NCBI RefSeq assembly: GCF_014332515.1
Contig: NZ_VFSD01000011.1
Location: forward strand, 62,001-126,000
Source of the DNA: Pontibacter beigongshangensis
GTDB taxonomy: Bacteria > Bacteroidota > Bacteroidia > Cytophagales > Hymenobacteraceae
Length of the DNA stretch: 64,000 nucleotides
Direction: 5' to 3'
The notes beneath the pieces were generated by a model. The model was not told the origin of the DNA. It worked only from the letters and a program-made list of their open reading frames with translations, and made no database searches. This document shows, one piece after another, positions 1-8,491 of this stretch (positions are counted from its first letter, which is position 1; each line of letters starts with the position of its first letter). A program made the position numbers and the translations under genes.

Positions 1-1427
1 AAAGGCATGCGGTAAAAGTGCTGCTCCCCAGGGTGCACCTGGTTAGCCGTAAAATACCAGCTCTTCTTATCCCGCGACAGCGATACATTAGATACTTCGA
101 ACTTTCCGCTGGTCAGGGCTTTTTTGTCTCCGTTTCTGGCATGACACTTATATATATGTGCATAGCCGTTTTCTTCCGATATAAACCAGATGTGCTCGTT
201 GTCGGGCATCCAGCCGATATCGCCTGCTCCATAGCCAATGCCGGGGCCACCTATCCAGGCATCGTCGTGCTGGCGGTCGAGGAGACTCAGCTTTCCGCTG
301 GCAGGGTCAAAGGCTAGAATCCAGCGGTCTTTGTTATCGGCAGACCGGGCTACCACCACTGCGCTCTTACCATTGTCGGACCAGTATGGCCCGTAGAGTG
401 TTGTGGCGCGGGTTTCCTGCTTGGCAGCCTTGCCTGCTGCCTCTTTTTCTCCCGACGATTTTGTTTTCTGATCTTTCAGGTAAGCGGGCTGCTCCGCTAT
501 GCCTGCTACCGTAGCCATGGAAACGGCAAAGGTGGTGTCGCGGCGGGTATCGTACACAAAGAACTCCGTGGCCATCTGAGCATCGCCTACTTTTGTGCGG
601 GCGTCAATAGCTTCGGTGTAACCCGAGGCAGTCACGAAGGCAGGCACCAGGGTTCCTTTGGCATCGGCAGGCCGCTTTATGAGCCTGTAGGTGATAAAGC
701 GCTCATCCGGGCTCAGCACCACATTGTCTACCGTCTTCTCCTCTATGTATATTTCTTTTGGTTGTGATGGGGTGTCGGCCTTTTGCTGCTTTTCGGCAGC
801 CTTTTTATCTGCGTCCTGCTCGCGTATGATCTGGAAGAGCTCTAGTTGCTGCTTGCGCAGCCAGGCTTTCTGCGGGTCTTTGCTCTCCGCATCGGCTGGC
901 TTCCTTCCTTTCCTGAAATCGGTGAGTTGGGTTACCTGGCCGCCGCTCAGCGCCCAGGTATACATGTTGTTATCTTTGAGAAACACCACCTTCTGCTCAT
1001 CAAAGCTAAACGAGGGGCTGCTTTCGCGCTCTACCGTGCTGGTTAGCTGCTGCACTTTCCCCGATCTGATATCGAGCAGGAAAATGTCGCCGTTCTTCTC
1101 GTACACTTTTTTGCTCCTGGCTTTGTTGTAGCGGCCATTGCTGGCTGGCAGGTTGCGGCGTTCCCGGGCGCTTACTTTTGTAATGTTCTTCCCATCAGAA
1201 GAAACGCTGTAAAGAGAGTCGTTGCGGTTGCCCTCGGGGTTCCAGTTAAAATATATCCTGCGCCCGTCTTCAGACCAGGTTATATTTGTTGGCGAGGTTC
1301 CCATCCACTTCGGGTCCCGCATTATTTTCTCCACACTCAGGGCCATTTGCCCCTCCTGCGCCTGCACTGCCCCTATTTTCACAATGAACAGGAGTGCAAA
1401 TACAGGCCAAACTCTGCTTAAGAACAT
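1..1427 (-). CDS. S9 family (prolyl oligopeptidase/DPP-IV type) peptidase, N-terminal part, cut by window edge
   Basis: About 475 residues of a minus-strand frame open to the left edge. The ATG at 1427 is followed by a signal peptide ending near AVQAQ, so the enzyme is exported. The visible part is a WD40/TolB-like beta propeller: repeated blades such as SPSFSFDEQKVVFLKD and LSPDERFITYR, as in the N-terminal domain of S9 peptidases, which gates access to a C-terminal alpha/beta hydrolase domain. That catalytic domain, with the Ser-Asp-His triad, would lie beyond position 1 and cannot be checked. A Lys/Glu-rich insert (KKAAEKQQKAD) sits between blades. The family cleaves peptides, often after proline. 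A TolB-like propeller protein without peptidase activity is the alternative. Confidence 0.8.
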   Translation of the reverse strand, partial: MFLSRVWPVFALLFIVKIGAVQAQEGQMALSVEKIMRDPKWMGTSPTNITWSEDGRRIYFNWNPEGNRNDSLYSVSSDGKNITKVSARERRNLPASNGRYNKARSKKVYEKNGDIFLLDIRSGKVQQLTSTVERESSPSFSFDEQKVVFLKDNNMYTWALSGGQVTQLTDFRKGRKPADAESKDPQKAWLRKQQLELFQIIREQDADKKAAEKQQKADTPSQPKEIYIEEKTVDNVVLSPDERFITYRLIKRPADAKGTLVPAFVTASGYTEAIDARTKVGDAQMATEFFVYDTRRDTTFAVSMATVAGIAEQPAYLKDQKTKSSGEKEAAGKAAKQETRATTLYGPYWSDNGKSAVVVARSADNKDRWILAFDPASGKLSLLDRQHDDAWIGGPGIGYGAGDIGWMPDNEHIWFISEENGYAHIYKCHARNGDKKALTSGKFEVSNVSLSRDKKSWYFTANQVHPGEQHFYRMP

Positions 1428-1504
1428 AAAAAATAACTGAACTGATGTAGGTAGATTACTAGCGCATGGGGTGCAGCCAAAGCTGCAGAGACAAATTAAT
1501 AAAA

Positions 1505-1540
1505 GTATGCATAAATACAAAATATGGTATGCATAAATAC
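1505..1540. promoter_or_regulatory. Paired 14-bp direct repeat, possible operator of the S9 peptidase gene
   Basis: GTATGCATAAATAC occurs at 1505-1518 and again at 1527-1540, a spacing of 22 bp (about two helical turns). It lies 78-113 bp upstream of the peptidase ATG. Each copy is itself partly palindromic (GTAT...ATAC). The spacing suggests a protein bound twice on one DNA face. No regulator is identified. Confidence 0.4.
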
Positions 1541-1650
1541 TACATCAATTTAAATAGCCGGTTTTTAAGGGCGTGTTGTTGCTCGAGTGGAGCCAGTTTT
1601 GGGTGCCGCGCCTCGTGCGGTGCCTGGTCCTGAAAGAGCCTGGCAAAGGA

Positions 1651-1702
1651 GCAGCAGGAGCAGCGGGAAAGGCTCCGGAGGGCCTTTTTCATTAGAATAA
1701 TT
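1651..1702 (+). repeat. REP-A copy 1
   Basis: It has the GCAGCAGGAGCAGC arm, the palindrome GGCTCCGGAGGGCC, a T-run and the AT end CATTAGAATAATT. It lies upstream of the S9 peptidase gene. Confidence 0.85.
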
Positions 1703-1750
1703 CGTTTGTGCTGTAGCAGCCCCAAATTATGTATTGCGGCGGGTAACTAT

Positions 1751-2030
1751 GAGGCAGATACAGTTGCCAGGTGCACCGATTGACGTTTTTTTGTTGGGGG
1801 TAGGGGCCCTCTGCAAAGAGCGTTCAGCGAGTGGGGGAAGGGGCCCCGACAAACAAAATCGTCTTGATTTTTTTGGTTCTTTCTGTATCAAGACAAAGAA
1901 CAAAGACACGGGCCATAAAACAAGTTGCTGCAGCTGTCAAAGCATAAAGGCGACTATGCTAAATAAACTCCTTAGCCAGTAGCCATTGCTTTAGGCTCTC
2001 GCTCACAAGATCCCATCTGGATGACAAAGG
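1751..2030 (+). repeat. Module D copy 1, interrupted by a ~190-bp insert
   Basis: The left part 1751-1783 (GGCAGATACAGTTGCCAGG, then GTGCACCGATT) and the right part 1975-2030 (GCCAGTAGCC, then TTAGGCTCTCGCTCACAAGA) match the continuous copies at 8492-8690 and 16595-16778. In those copies only about 10 bp separate the two parts. Here about 190 bp intervene, carrying two inverted repeats (GGGG/CCCC-based at about 1790-1855, and TCTTGAT/ATCAAGA at about 1862-1893). Confidence 0.65.
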
Positions 2031-2095
2031 GACAAAGTCAGAAAGGCTCTCTACCGCACAACCTGGGTTAGAATAATTGTCACTTACTAAAAAGG

Positions 2096-2911
2096 CTAAG
2101 GTCTCCACTCCTGCACCACCAGCTCATCCCCTACCTGCAACTGGCCCGCTCCGTCGTGCACCAGGTTCTGCCCGAACATGACCTTGTTGTTAACAAGCCG
2201 GTAAGTGGATAAGGTTTTCAGCGGTTCGGCACCTTTCTGGCCGGATCCCTGATCGATGGTGGTAACCACGCAGCGGCCACAGGGCTTTGCCGCCCTAAAG
2301 CGTGTCTGGCTGACCTGGAAATGCCCGAAACTGTCTTCTGCAAATGGTGCGCCGCCCGTAAATACCAGGTTTGGCCGGAACCTGTTCATGGGCACTGGGG
2401 CTTGCAGCCGGCTGTTCAGGTCATCGAGCGAGGCCTGCCCGATCAGCAGGAAAGGGTAACCGTCGGCGAAGCCTACGATCTCGTCTTGCTGCGCATAGGT
2501 CGGGTCTACTTTGCGCTCGGAGGTGGGAGGCATGTACACCAGCCTGGCCGGCATCTGCAGCGCTTCTGCAAACCAGGCGCTTATGGCAGGGCTTACTTCC
2601 AGGGCAGTGCAGGTATCGTCCCAGATGCGGACCTGCAGCTCAGGACCCTCCGTTTGCCCGAAAGGCACGAACAAAGGCCCCAGCAACCCATGCTTATGGC
2701 GCACCTCCAGGCCGTCTGGCTGCAGCGCCACCTGAAGCAGCGCCATGTGGGCATGCTGCCGCTGCGTCAGGAAGTTGTTAGCGGCATCTATCAGCATCCA
2801 GCGCCGGTCGTGCCGGAAACCTCGCTCCTCTACCTGCGCCTGTTGCAAACTGATGCCCCCGAGCGACTTGATCGGGTAAATATAAATTTCGCTTATCCGG
2901 AGTGCTGCCAT
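2096..2911 (-). CDS. MOSC domain-containing protein (YcbX-like)
   Basis: The protein has 271 residues. It begins with the MOSC N-terminal beta-barrel (IYPIKSLGG, then RGFRHDRRWMLID). The MOSC core follows, with LLIGQASLDDLNSRL, MNRFRPNLVF, and a Cys motif AKPCGRCVVTTID. MOSC proteins handle sulfur bound at a conserved cysteine and serve molybdenum-cofactor chemistry, for example N-hydroxylated compound reduction by YcbX. The Cys in PCGRC fits that role. The ATG at 2911 is chosen because the longer frame to 2950 adds 13 residues that precede the usual family start. The substrate is unknown. It is divergent from the M1 aminopeptidase gene. Confidence 0.9.
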   Translation of the reverse strand: MAALRISEIYIYPIKSLGGISLQQAQVEERGFRHDRRWMLIDAANNFLTQRQHAHMALLQVALQPDGLEVRHKHGLLGPLFVPFGQTEGPELQVRIWDDTCTALEVSPAISAWFAEALQMPARLVYMPPTSERKVDPTYAQQDEIVGFADGYPFLLIGQASLDDLNSRLQAPVPMNRFRPNLVFTGGAPFAEDSFGHFQVSQTRFRAAKPCGRCVVTTIDQGSGQKGAEPLKTLSTYRLVNNKVMFGQNLVHDGAGQLQVGDELVVQEWRP

Positions 2912-3062
2912 AGAAAGTCTGCCTTTTGTATGATCCCTAAAGTAGCACAAAAAGCTACAATCCAGAAAATAAAAGTTCGGGGAAAGACAGGTACTTTCTC
3001 GACTATTTCGGACACACTGCTGCTACGCACTATTATACTGAAGGCCCTGCTGTAGCGGCATT

Positions 3063-3113
3063 GCAGCAGAGCAGCAGCAGCAACTCTGAAGGCCTGTTTT
3101 CATTCAAATAATT
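3063..3113 (+). repeat. REP-A copy 2
   Basis: GCAGCAGAGCAGCAGCAGC arm, a weakened palindrome (TCTGAAGGCC), a T-run and CATTCAAATAATT. It sits between the divergent MOSC and M1 aminopeptidase genes. Confidence 0.8.
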
Positions 3114-3184
3114 CAGGCAGCTTTTGCCTGAACCAGCGTATAAGTTGAAAATGAGGATATATTCTAAAAAGCTATTGGCCGCAT

Positions 3185-5146
3185 ATGAAAAAGCACTACC
3201 TGCTCCCGCTGCTGTTCCTTCTCCTTACCTGCTTCCTGCCAGCCACGGCCCAGGAAACTGAGATCTGCTCCCTCGGCCGTATTGGTTTGCTGGAGCGAAA
3301 AGCCATTGCTGCACCAGCGCATGTGCAGCGCATGAACCAGTACAATGTCAGTTTCTACAAACTGGACCTGGAACTGGAACGGAACACGACCGGCATAACA
3401 GGCCATGTAACCACTATCGCCCATCTCACCAGCACCCGCCTCGATACCTTCGCCTTTGAGCTGCACCCGGCCTACCAGATCGACTCGGTCATAGTAAATG
3501 GAGTAAAGCAAGCCACCATCAGCCGCACCGCTGGCGATGTTTCTGTTAAGCTGGCTACTCCCCTCACCCAACCCGACAAACTAACGGCCACGGTTTATTA
3601 TAATGGTAACGCCCCAGTAGGCAACGCCGCCATTGGCAGCGGCTTTACGTCGGCCACCGAGCCAGCCTGGGGCAACCAGGTAACCTGGAGCCTGAGCGAA
3701 CCTTACGCGGCCTATGAGTGGTGGCCCGTAAAACAGGTGCTTACCGACAAAGCCGACTCCGTGCATGTGTTCGTCACCACCAGCGCCGACAACAAGGTCG
3801 GCTCCAACGGGCTGCTGACCAAGGTGGTAGAATTACCGGATGGCCGCAGGCGCCACGAATGGAAATCGAAGTACCCGATCGCTTATTACCTGATTTCGGT
3901 GGCTGTTTCTAACTATGAGGAATATCTGATCTATGCTAACCCGGCTGGGGCTGCTGCTCCTGTTCCTATCTTAAATTATGTGTACCGGGGAGGTGCTTTA
4001 GAAACGCTCAAACCGCAGATAGACCTTACGGCTCCTTTTATGGAATATTTTTCGGGGCTGTTTACCCTTTACCCCTTCGCCTCCGAAAAATACGGGCACA
4101 GCATGGCGCCGATGGGCGGTGGCATGGAACACCAGACCATGACTACCCAAAGCACCTTCACCTTTACCCTTACCGCCCACGAACTGGCGCACCAGTGGTT
4201 TGGCAACAATGTAACCTGCGCCTCCTGGCAGGATATCTGGCTGAACGAAGGCTTTGCCTCCTATGCCGAATACCTGGCACTGCAGCAGTTCAACGCGCCT
4301 GCTGCGGCCAGCTGGATGCAGGATGCCCATACTGTAGTGGTGCAGCAGCCGGGCGGCAGCATTTTCGTGCCCGACACCACCAATGTAAGCCGCATTTTCA
4401 ACTACAGGCTCACCTATAAGAAAAGTGCTGCCGTGGTACACCTGCTGCGCTATGTCTTCAACAACGATGCCCTCTTCTTTCAGGCGCTGCAAAACTACCA
4501 GGCACAGTACCGCGACACCGCAGCCACCACCGCCGACCTGCAACGCGTACTCGAAGAAACAGCCGACATGGATCTGGATTACTTTTTTGAGCAGTGGTAC
4601 ACAGGCGAAGGCCACCCGCAGTTCTCCGTGGAGTGGAACCAGCTCGGCGACCAACTGCTGCTGGCCTCCGAGCAGACTGGCAGCTCGCCGGTTACCCCAT
4701 TTTTCAACCTCGATGTAGAGTATTTGATCAGGACCACAGCAGGCAACCAACTGGTAAAACTGCCGCACGACGAGCAACGAAAGGAATATGTGCTGGAGGT
4801 AGCAGGAGAAGTAACAGGCATAGAAGTTGATCCTAACCGCTGGCTTCCGGATGTGGTGCTGAAAATGGAGCGAAACATGGCCCTGGCCTCGCCGACAGAG
4901 CAGTTGGCCACACCTGTGGTTTACCCAAACCCGGCCAGCAAAGATTACCTGCTCGTTTCAGACCTGCCTTTTGCCCCCACCTCCGCCATCATCTACGACG
5001 CCACCGGCAGGCTGATAAGCCAGCAGCCCCTCCACCGCTCCGGAGAAATACGCGTCCACATCGCCAACCTGCCAGCCGGGCTCTTTCTGCTGCAGGTAAA
5101 CGGCCACAGCCAAAGCTACCGCACCAACTTTGTGCGGATGCGGTAG
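3185..5146 (+). CDS. Secreted M1 family metallopeptidase (aminopeptidase N-like) with T9SS sorting domain
   Basis: The protein has 653 residues. A signal peptide covers residues 1-23. The M1 domain follows, with the exopeptidase motif as GGMEHQTM (about 313-320; most M1 enzymes have Asn where this has His) and the zinc motif HELAH at 332-336 with the third ligand Glu in NEGFASY near 355. The last ~75 residues look like a T9SS type A sorting domain: YPNPA start, [14 protein letters not shown], and a basic end. It should therefore be exported by Sec, carried over the outer membrane by T9SS and attached or released at the surface. It removes N-terminal amino acids from peptides. Confidence 0.93.
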   Translation: MKKHYLLPLLFLLLTCFLPATAQETEICSLGRIGLLERKAIAAPAHVQRMNQYNVSFYKLDLELERNTTGITGHVTTIAHLTSTRLDTFAFELHPAYQIDSVIVNGVKQATISRTAGDVSVKLATPLTQPDKLTATVYYNGNAPVGNAAIGSGFTSATEPAWGNQVTWSLSEPYAAYEWWPVKQVLTDKADSVHVFVTTSADNKVGSNGLLTKVVELPDGRRRHEWKSKYPIAYYLISVAVSNYEEYLIYANPAGAAAPVPILNYVYRGGALETLKPQIDLTAPFMEYFSGLFTLYPFASEKYGHSMAPMGGGMEHQTMTTQSTFTFTLTAHELAHQWFGNNVTCASWQDIWLNEGFASYAEYLALQQFNAPAAASWMQDAHTVVVQQPGGSIFVPDTTNVSRIFNYRLTYKKSAAVVHLLRYVFNNDALFFQALQNYQAQYRDTAATTADLQRVLEETADMDLDYFFEQWYTGEGHPQFSVEWNQLGDQLLLASEQTGSSPVTPFFNLDVEYLIRTTAGNQLVKLPHDEQRKEYVLEVAGEVTGIEVDPNRWLPDVVLKMERNMALASPTEQLATPVVYPNPASKDYLLVSDLPFAPTSAIIYDATGRLISQQPLHRSGEIRVHIANLPAGLFLLQVNGHSQSYRTNFVRMR

Positions 5147-5198
5147 GTGGTGAATGAATGAATGAGAGAATGAGTGAATGAGAGAATAAAATTTTTTA

Positions 5199-5247
5199 AA
5201 TTATTCTAATGGAAATGGCCCTGCTATGGGTTCTGCTGCTGCTGCTG
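5199..5247 (-). repeat. REP-A copy 3
   Basis: Reverse orientation: AATTATTCTAAT end, degraded palindrome region, then TTCTGCTGCTGCTGC arm. It is oriented as a terminator for the minus-strand TM2 gene. Confidence 0.75.
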
Positions 5248-5393
5248 AAAAGGACATAAGACCATTTTAGGAGTTAAGAGTGAAGAGTTGATTGATTCCT
5301 AAATTAATCTTCTGTAAATCAGCTCATAATCTTCTCGTCTTCAAATTTCGAGACTTAATAATTATTACAACAGCACATTCATTTTCCTGTGTT

Positions 5394-5421
5394 GGGCGTA
5401 GTTTCTGAATACGCCCTTTTT
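5394..5421 (+). terminator. Hairpin plus T-run (GGGCGTA stem)
   Basis: Perfect 7-bp stem GGGCGTA (5394-5400) and TACGCCC (5410-5416) with a 9-nt loop, followed by five T. It is 250 bp past the M1 gene stop, so it may belong to a relict element and not serve that gene. Confidence 0.5.
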
Positions 5422-5562
5422 ATATTGGTTAGTCTCTGACTAACCTCGCTGCCTGAAGCAGCGAAAAATGCTGTAAGGGCAGGTATAAATTCTAAAAATC
5501 GTGCCATCCCTAACTGTTGCTTCTGCAAAGCAAAGGTAGTTAGAGTCTAATTGGTACAGAAA

Positions 5563-5602
5563 GGGCGTGGTCGGAAGCTACGCCCAGCGGTTTTTTTTTT
5601 TT
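5563..5602 (+). terminator. Hairpin plus 12-T run (GGGCGTGG stem)
   Basis: Stem GGGCGTGG (5563-5570) pairs with CTACGCCC (5578-5585) with one G-U pair, and a run of 12 T starts at 5591. The stem nearly repeats that of the hairpin at 5394-5416. Confidence 0.5.
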
Positions 5603-5757
5603 GCGTCTGCCGCTCTTTTGCATCTGCTGTTTTTGAGCCTGCTTTGGCCGGATACCTTTAAATCGAATCATCTTCAAATTGAACACAATCCTGTTACCCC
5701 CACAACTTTCTAACTTTTCAAGCTTCTAACTCTCGGACCTTTCTAACTTTCTAAAAG

Positions 5758-6117
5758 CTATCTCATAGGAGGGTATGCTCCCATCATGGCCTGCACCATC
5801 TGGGCCTCTTTAATATTGAATTCAAAGGCCAGGCGCTTGTAATTTACCAAATCTACGATAGTGCCTACAAAGCAGAGGCCGGCGGTAAAGAAGTAGAGTA
5901 CGCCCATCCCAATCTGGCCAACCAGGAAACGTTGTATACCTGCCACCCCAAAAAATCCAACCAGTGTGGTAGCCAGAATCAGCATCGGCTCTTTTCGCCG
6001 TGAGCGGTAGATTACGACGAACTGCTTTAGCTGCTCCTCGGTCATGTTTCGGGTGATGCCCTGTATAAAGGCCATTTCGTCGGGCTCCAGCTCCGGCATC
6101 AGGTTCAGAATATTCAT
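5758..6117 (-). CDS. TM2 domain-containing membrane protein
   Basis: The protein has 119 residues. The N-terminal third is a soluble segment rich in Glu and Met (MPELEPDEMAFIQGITRNM). The rest is a TM2 domain of two membrane segments: FGVAGIQRFLVGQIGMGVLY with the typical Gly-x-x-Arg-Phe pattern, then FTAGLCFVGTIVDLV. TM2 proteins are small and widespread with no settled function. Its ATG overlaps the stop codon of the upstream DUF2752 gene (ATGA), so the two are probably translated together. Confidence 0.9.
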   Translation of the reverse strand: MNILNLMPELEPDEMAFIQGITRNMTEEQLKQFVVIYRSRRKEPMLILATTLVGFFGVAGIQRFLVGQIGMGVLYFFTAGLCFVGTIVDLVNYKRLAFEFNIKEAQMVQAMMGAYPPMR

Positions 6118-6458
6118 AATTTTATTTTATGTGTAAGATGGAAAGATCGCAGGAACAGGTAATTCTTAAACAGCACAAAAACGCGCCAGAGCAGCAGCAG
6201 CAATGCCGGAACGCCCAGTGGGTGCGCCTGCCACGAAGCCGCAAGCATGCCTCTGAACAAAAAGCCGATAGCATGCCCGAGTCCGCAACCAGGGCAGCCG
6301 CCCTCCCAGACCCAGCTTACCGGGCAAAAGCTGAACAGGTGCTTTGCCTCCGGGTCAGTAAGGGCCAGCGCAGCAATGCCCGCCACCCAGACAGCAGCTT
6401 CCAAGAGGTTGCGTTTTGGGCCGGGAACAGGGGTAGCAGATGTAAGATGCTGATGCAA
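6114..6458 (-). CDS. DUF2752 membrane protein
   Basis: The DUF2752 core is clear: FCPVSWVWEGGCPGCGLGHA, with the conserved Cys-Pro-x-Cys-Gly patch, between two hydrophobic segments. The frame is open to 6653 but holds no ATG near the family start. A TTG at 6458 gives 114 residues, the usual size, and avoids overlap with the divergent lipoprotein gene at 6525. The start is therefore inferred. The function of DUF2752 is not known. It is translationally coupled to the TM2 gene through an ATGA overlap. Confidence 0.75.
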   Translation of the reverse strand: MHQHLTSATPVPGPKRNLLEAAVWVAGIAALALTDPEAKHLFSFCPVSWVWEGGCPGCGLGHAIGFLFRGMLAASWQAHPLGVPALLLLLWRVFVLFKNYLFLRSFHLTHKIKL

Positions 6459-6524
6459 GTTAACGTTAAAAAGTGCTGGCGTACGGTAATAACAGTGGTA
6501 TAAGTTATACTTTTCGTTTGTCTT

Positions 6525-6815
6525 ATGCAAATCAGATTTCAGAGCGTTCTGCTCCTGTCGCTTTGCTCCGTTTGGCTCGGGAACTGCTACCGCCTCTCCT
6601 CCTCTTCGGGCGGTGGGCAGGGAGCCACCCGCACTTCTACCAGAACCGTACAACCCGCTGATATTGCCTTGCCTACCGACAACACCATCGAGGCCATCGC
6701 CACCGGCCTCACCTTCCCCTGCAGCGTAGCCATAGACGAGCAGGGGCAGGTGCAGGTACTGGAGGTTGGGTATGGTTACGGCAAAGTCTGGCTGCCGCTA
6801 CGCTGGTCAAAATAA
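6525..6815 (+). pseudogene. Truncated sugar-dehydrogenase-like (PQQ-dependent/sorbosone type) lipoprotein, N-terminal remnant
   Basis: The 96-residue frame begins with a lipoprotein signal peptide (lipobox LGNC). It continues with a segment typical of the N-terminus of PQQ-dependent sugar dehydrogenase beta propellers: IEAIATGLTFPCSVAIDEQG followed by a VGYGYGKVW motif. Relatives run to roughly 400-500 residues. Here the frame stops right after KVW, and a shift of one base gives a few more family-like residues (ATLVKIK). Nothing of the remaining blades follows before the next gene. It is most likely a decayed gene, and the family assignment rests on one short segment. Confidence 0.55.
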
Positions 6816-6916
6816 AAATATGAGTCTTCTGAAATTTATGTTAATTTGATCCTGCTTCAGCACCAGTTTCCGGCGGCGAGGCGAGGTTACAGCAATCCAT
6901 ATTTTACCTACTTTTC

Positions 6917-7351
6917 ATGAAATCATTATTTATTATACTGGTGGCGCTAGTGCTAACCTGCAGCGCTTTTGCCCAGGACACCGCTAAAACTAAAGACATT
7001 AAAAGGCTGCTTGCCTTAACAGGAGCTGCAGATCTGGGCATTCAGGCGCTGGGCTCGAGCATGCAGGGGCTCCGAAACAGCAACCCCAGCATCCCGGAGG
7101 AGTTTTTCACGGAGTTTCAGAAGCAGTTTAATGCCGAGCTCATCATCACCAACATTGCCCCTATTTACGACAAGCATTACACGCATGAAGAGATAAAGGA
7201 GCTGATAAAATTTTACCAGACACCGCTTGGCAAAAAGACCATCAGCACCATGCCCCAGATTATGGAGGAGTCGATGGCAATGGGGCAGGAACTGGGCAAA
7301 CAAGTGGCAGAAAAGATAGTGAAACAGCTGCAGGCAGAAGGTAAGATCTAA
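6917..7351 (+). CDS. DUF2059 domain-containing exported protein
   Basis: The protein has 144 residues with a signal peptide ending at CSAFAQ. The mature part is all-helical and carries the DUF2059 pattern: IKRLLALTGAADLGIQ, then YDKHYTHEEIKELIKFYQTP and LGKKTISTMPQIMEES. DUF2059 proteins are small periplasmic helical proteins of unknown function. The ATG at 6917 gives a clean Lys-containing signal peptide. The gene stands alone, followed by repeats. Confidence 0.9.
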   Translation: MKSLFIILVALVLTCSAFAQDTAKTKDIKRLLALTGAADLGIQALGSSMQGLRNSNPSIPEEFFTEFQKQFNAELIITNIAPIYDKHYTHEEIKELIKFYQTPLGKKTISTMPQIMEESMAMGQELGKQVAEKIVKQLQAEGKI

Positions 7352-7434
7352 GGCAACAGGTCTGGCAGCAGGATATGACGCAGAGGAGGCACACCTGATA
7401 CAATCAAAATACAGCTGTCGCATAAAATCCGGAT

Positions 7435-7488
7435 CAGCAGCAGCAGGAGTAGCAGAGCCTCCGGAGGGGCAAATGCATTCGAATAATC
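7435..7488 (+). repeat. REP-A copy 4
   Basis: CAGCAGCAGCAGGAGTAGC arm, GCCTCCGGAGGGGC palindrome, CATTCGAATAATC end. It is 3' of the DUF2059 gene in terminator orientation. Confidence 0.88.
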
Positions 7489-7634
7489 TGGTGGGGCCAG
7501 CTCAAGCTACGCAGCTTGCGCAGATCCTGCGAGGCCTGGGCTGATGATCCCTAAATAAGACATGAGAGCCTTATCTGCCTCAGTTGCCGGCGATTAAAGG
7601 GCAAAAAGGATTTATAGCATGTTGCGGAACAGCG

Positions 7635-7701
7635 ATTATTTAAATGAAAAAGCCCCTCCGGAGCTCATCTTGTAGGGAAAAGCAGGTCGCTGGTGCGCGC
7701 T
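7635..7701 (-). repeat. REP-A copy 5, variant arm
   Basis: ATTATTTAAATG end, A-run, GCCCCTCCGGAGC palindrome, then the arm CATCTTGTAGGGAAAAGCAG and a GCTGGTGCGCGC tail. The same arm recurs in reverse at 16478-16511. Confidence 0.85.
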
Positions 7702-7907
7702 TGCCGCTCGCACCAAATGTTCCTTCAGGCTACAGCTTAAAAGAATTGATCTATCACAAGCTGCTTTTGGGTCCACCTCCAGGCGTAAACAGCACCAACA
7801 AATAAAGCTTTCTGCGCATCTCTGACCGGTTTTCTTTACATTTGCCTCAGCTTTGCTGTTTAAACAGCAAATGGCTCTGCCGTTTTTTTACTTAAACCAC
7901 TACACTC

Positions 7908-8381
7908 TTGCGCTATACACTAAACAACCAGCATAAGGGGCTGGCCCTATACCAGGTTTTGGGCGGCCTGGCAGGAATTGCGCTCACGCTGTGGGTGCTG
8001 TTTCGGGGCGAGCTTGTGCTTACGGTTCCGGTATTGCGCCTCTCCTTGTTTGCGGGCGGGCTCTATGTGTTTTCTATCCTGTGTGGTATTATCCTCTGGC
8101 GGCAGCTCAGGCGGGGGCTCATCCTGTCTCTCATAAACCAGGTGCTGCAGGTGGTCTATTTTTCTTTCGGGGCTTACAGCTTCCAGTATGTGTCGGGCCT
8201 GCGACTGGGCCTGGGGCTCGACATGGCGGGCTCCTGGACGGTGAAGTTCCGACTGGCCCTCTCCTCATTCCAGTTCAGCATCGGCTCCGAAACCGGGCTA
8301 AAATTTATCGGGGTAAACCTCATCGCCCTGTTCCTGATCTTCTGGATTGAGCGGCTACTGGAGAAATCGCGGAAAGTCTAG
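7908..8381 (+). CDS. Conserved hypothetical integral membrane protein
   Basis: A 157-residue protein not recognised as a named family. It has four probable membrane segments: near residues 14-31 (YQVLGGLAGIALTLWVLF), 41-63, 70-95, and a C-terminal one (FIGVNLIALFLIFWIERLL) that ends in a basic tail. The start is a TTG at 7908. No ATG lies near the N-terminus, and the TTG leads directly into a short polar stretch before the first membrane helix. It is a single gene between two repeat-rich spaces. Confidence 0.7.
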   Translation: MRYTLNNQHKGLALYQVLGGLAGIALTLWVLFRGELVLTVPVLRLSLFAGGLYVFSILCGIILWRQLRRGLILSLINQVLQVVYFSFGAYSFQYVSGLRLGLGLDMAGSWTVKFRLALSSFQFSIGSETGLKFIGVNLIALFLIFWIERLLEKSRKV

Positions 8382-8409
8382 AGCTTAGCGTACCTGGGAT
8401 TGATGTGCC

Positions 8410-8465
8410 GCAGCAGTACCAGGAGGCGCAGCCATACAGAAAGTCCTGATTTCATTTGAATAATT
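8410..8465 (+). repeat. REP-A copy 6 (degenerate)
   Basis: GCAGCAGTACCAGGAGGCG arm, a decayed palindrome and a CATTTGAATAATT end. It lies just 3' of the membrane-protein gene in terminator orientation. Confidence 0.65.
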
Positions 8466-8491
8466 GCCTGGTGATACCACCATCCCGTACT

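Larger units (their letters stand above)
1428..2095. other. Intergenic region with repeats, no gene supported
   Basis: This 668-bp space holds the paired direct repeat at 1505-1540, a REP-A copy at 1651-1702 and an interrupted module D copy at 1751-2030. Short reading frames here show no recognisable protein and coincide with the repeats. Confidence 0.7.
5147..5757. other. Intergenic region between convergent genes, no gene supported
   Basis: This 610-bp space starts with a short tract of TGAATGAATGA-type repeats (5150-5190). It then carries a REP-A copy, two hairpins with GGGCGTA-type stems followed by T-runs, a small hairpin at 5427-5445 (GGTTAGTC/GACTAACC) and a CTTTCTAAC-rich tract (5701-5756) next to the TM2 gene stop. 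Confidence 0.7.
7352..7907. other. Intergenic region with an inverted REP-A pair, no gene supported
   Basis: This space holds REP-A copies 4 (+) and 5 (-), which face each other across about 150 bp. A GC-rich module E-like stretch lies after copy 4 (about 7498-7540). The last 200 bp before the next gene show no recognised signal beyond pyrimidine-rich DNA. Confidence 0.65.

Noticed and set aside
1734..1982. 82-codon frame across module D copy 1 and its insert
   Set aside because: It spans the junction of two repeats, has no ribosome site or family match, and the other D copies lack it.
2067..2079. GTTAGAATAATTG before the MOSC stop as a REP-A end closing module D copy 1
   Set aside because: Only ~12 bases match and in the orientation opposite to that needed for a facing pair. 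Too short to call.
2321..3055. 244-codon plus-strand frame opposite the MOSC gene
   Set aside because: No family resemblance; the MOSC protein on the other strand explains the open frame.
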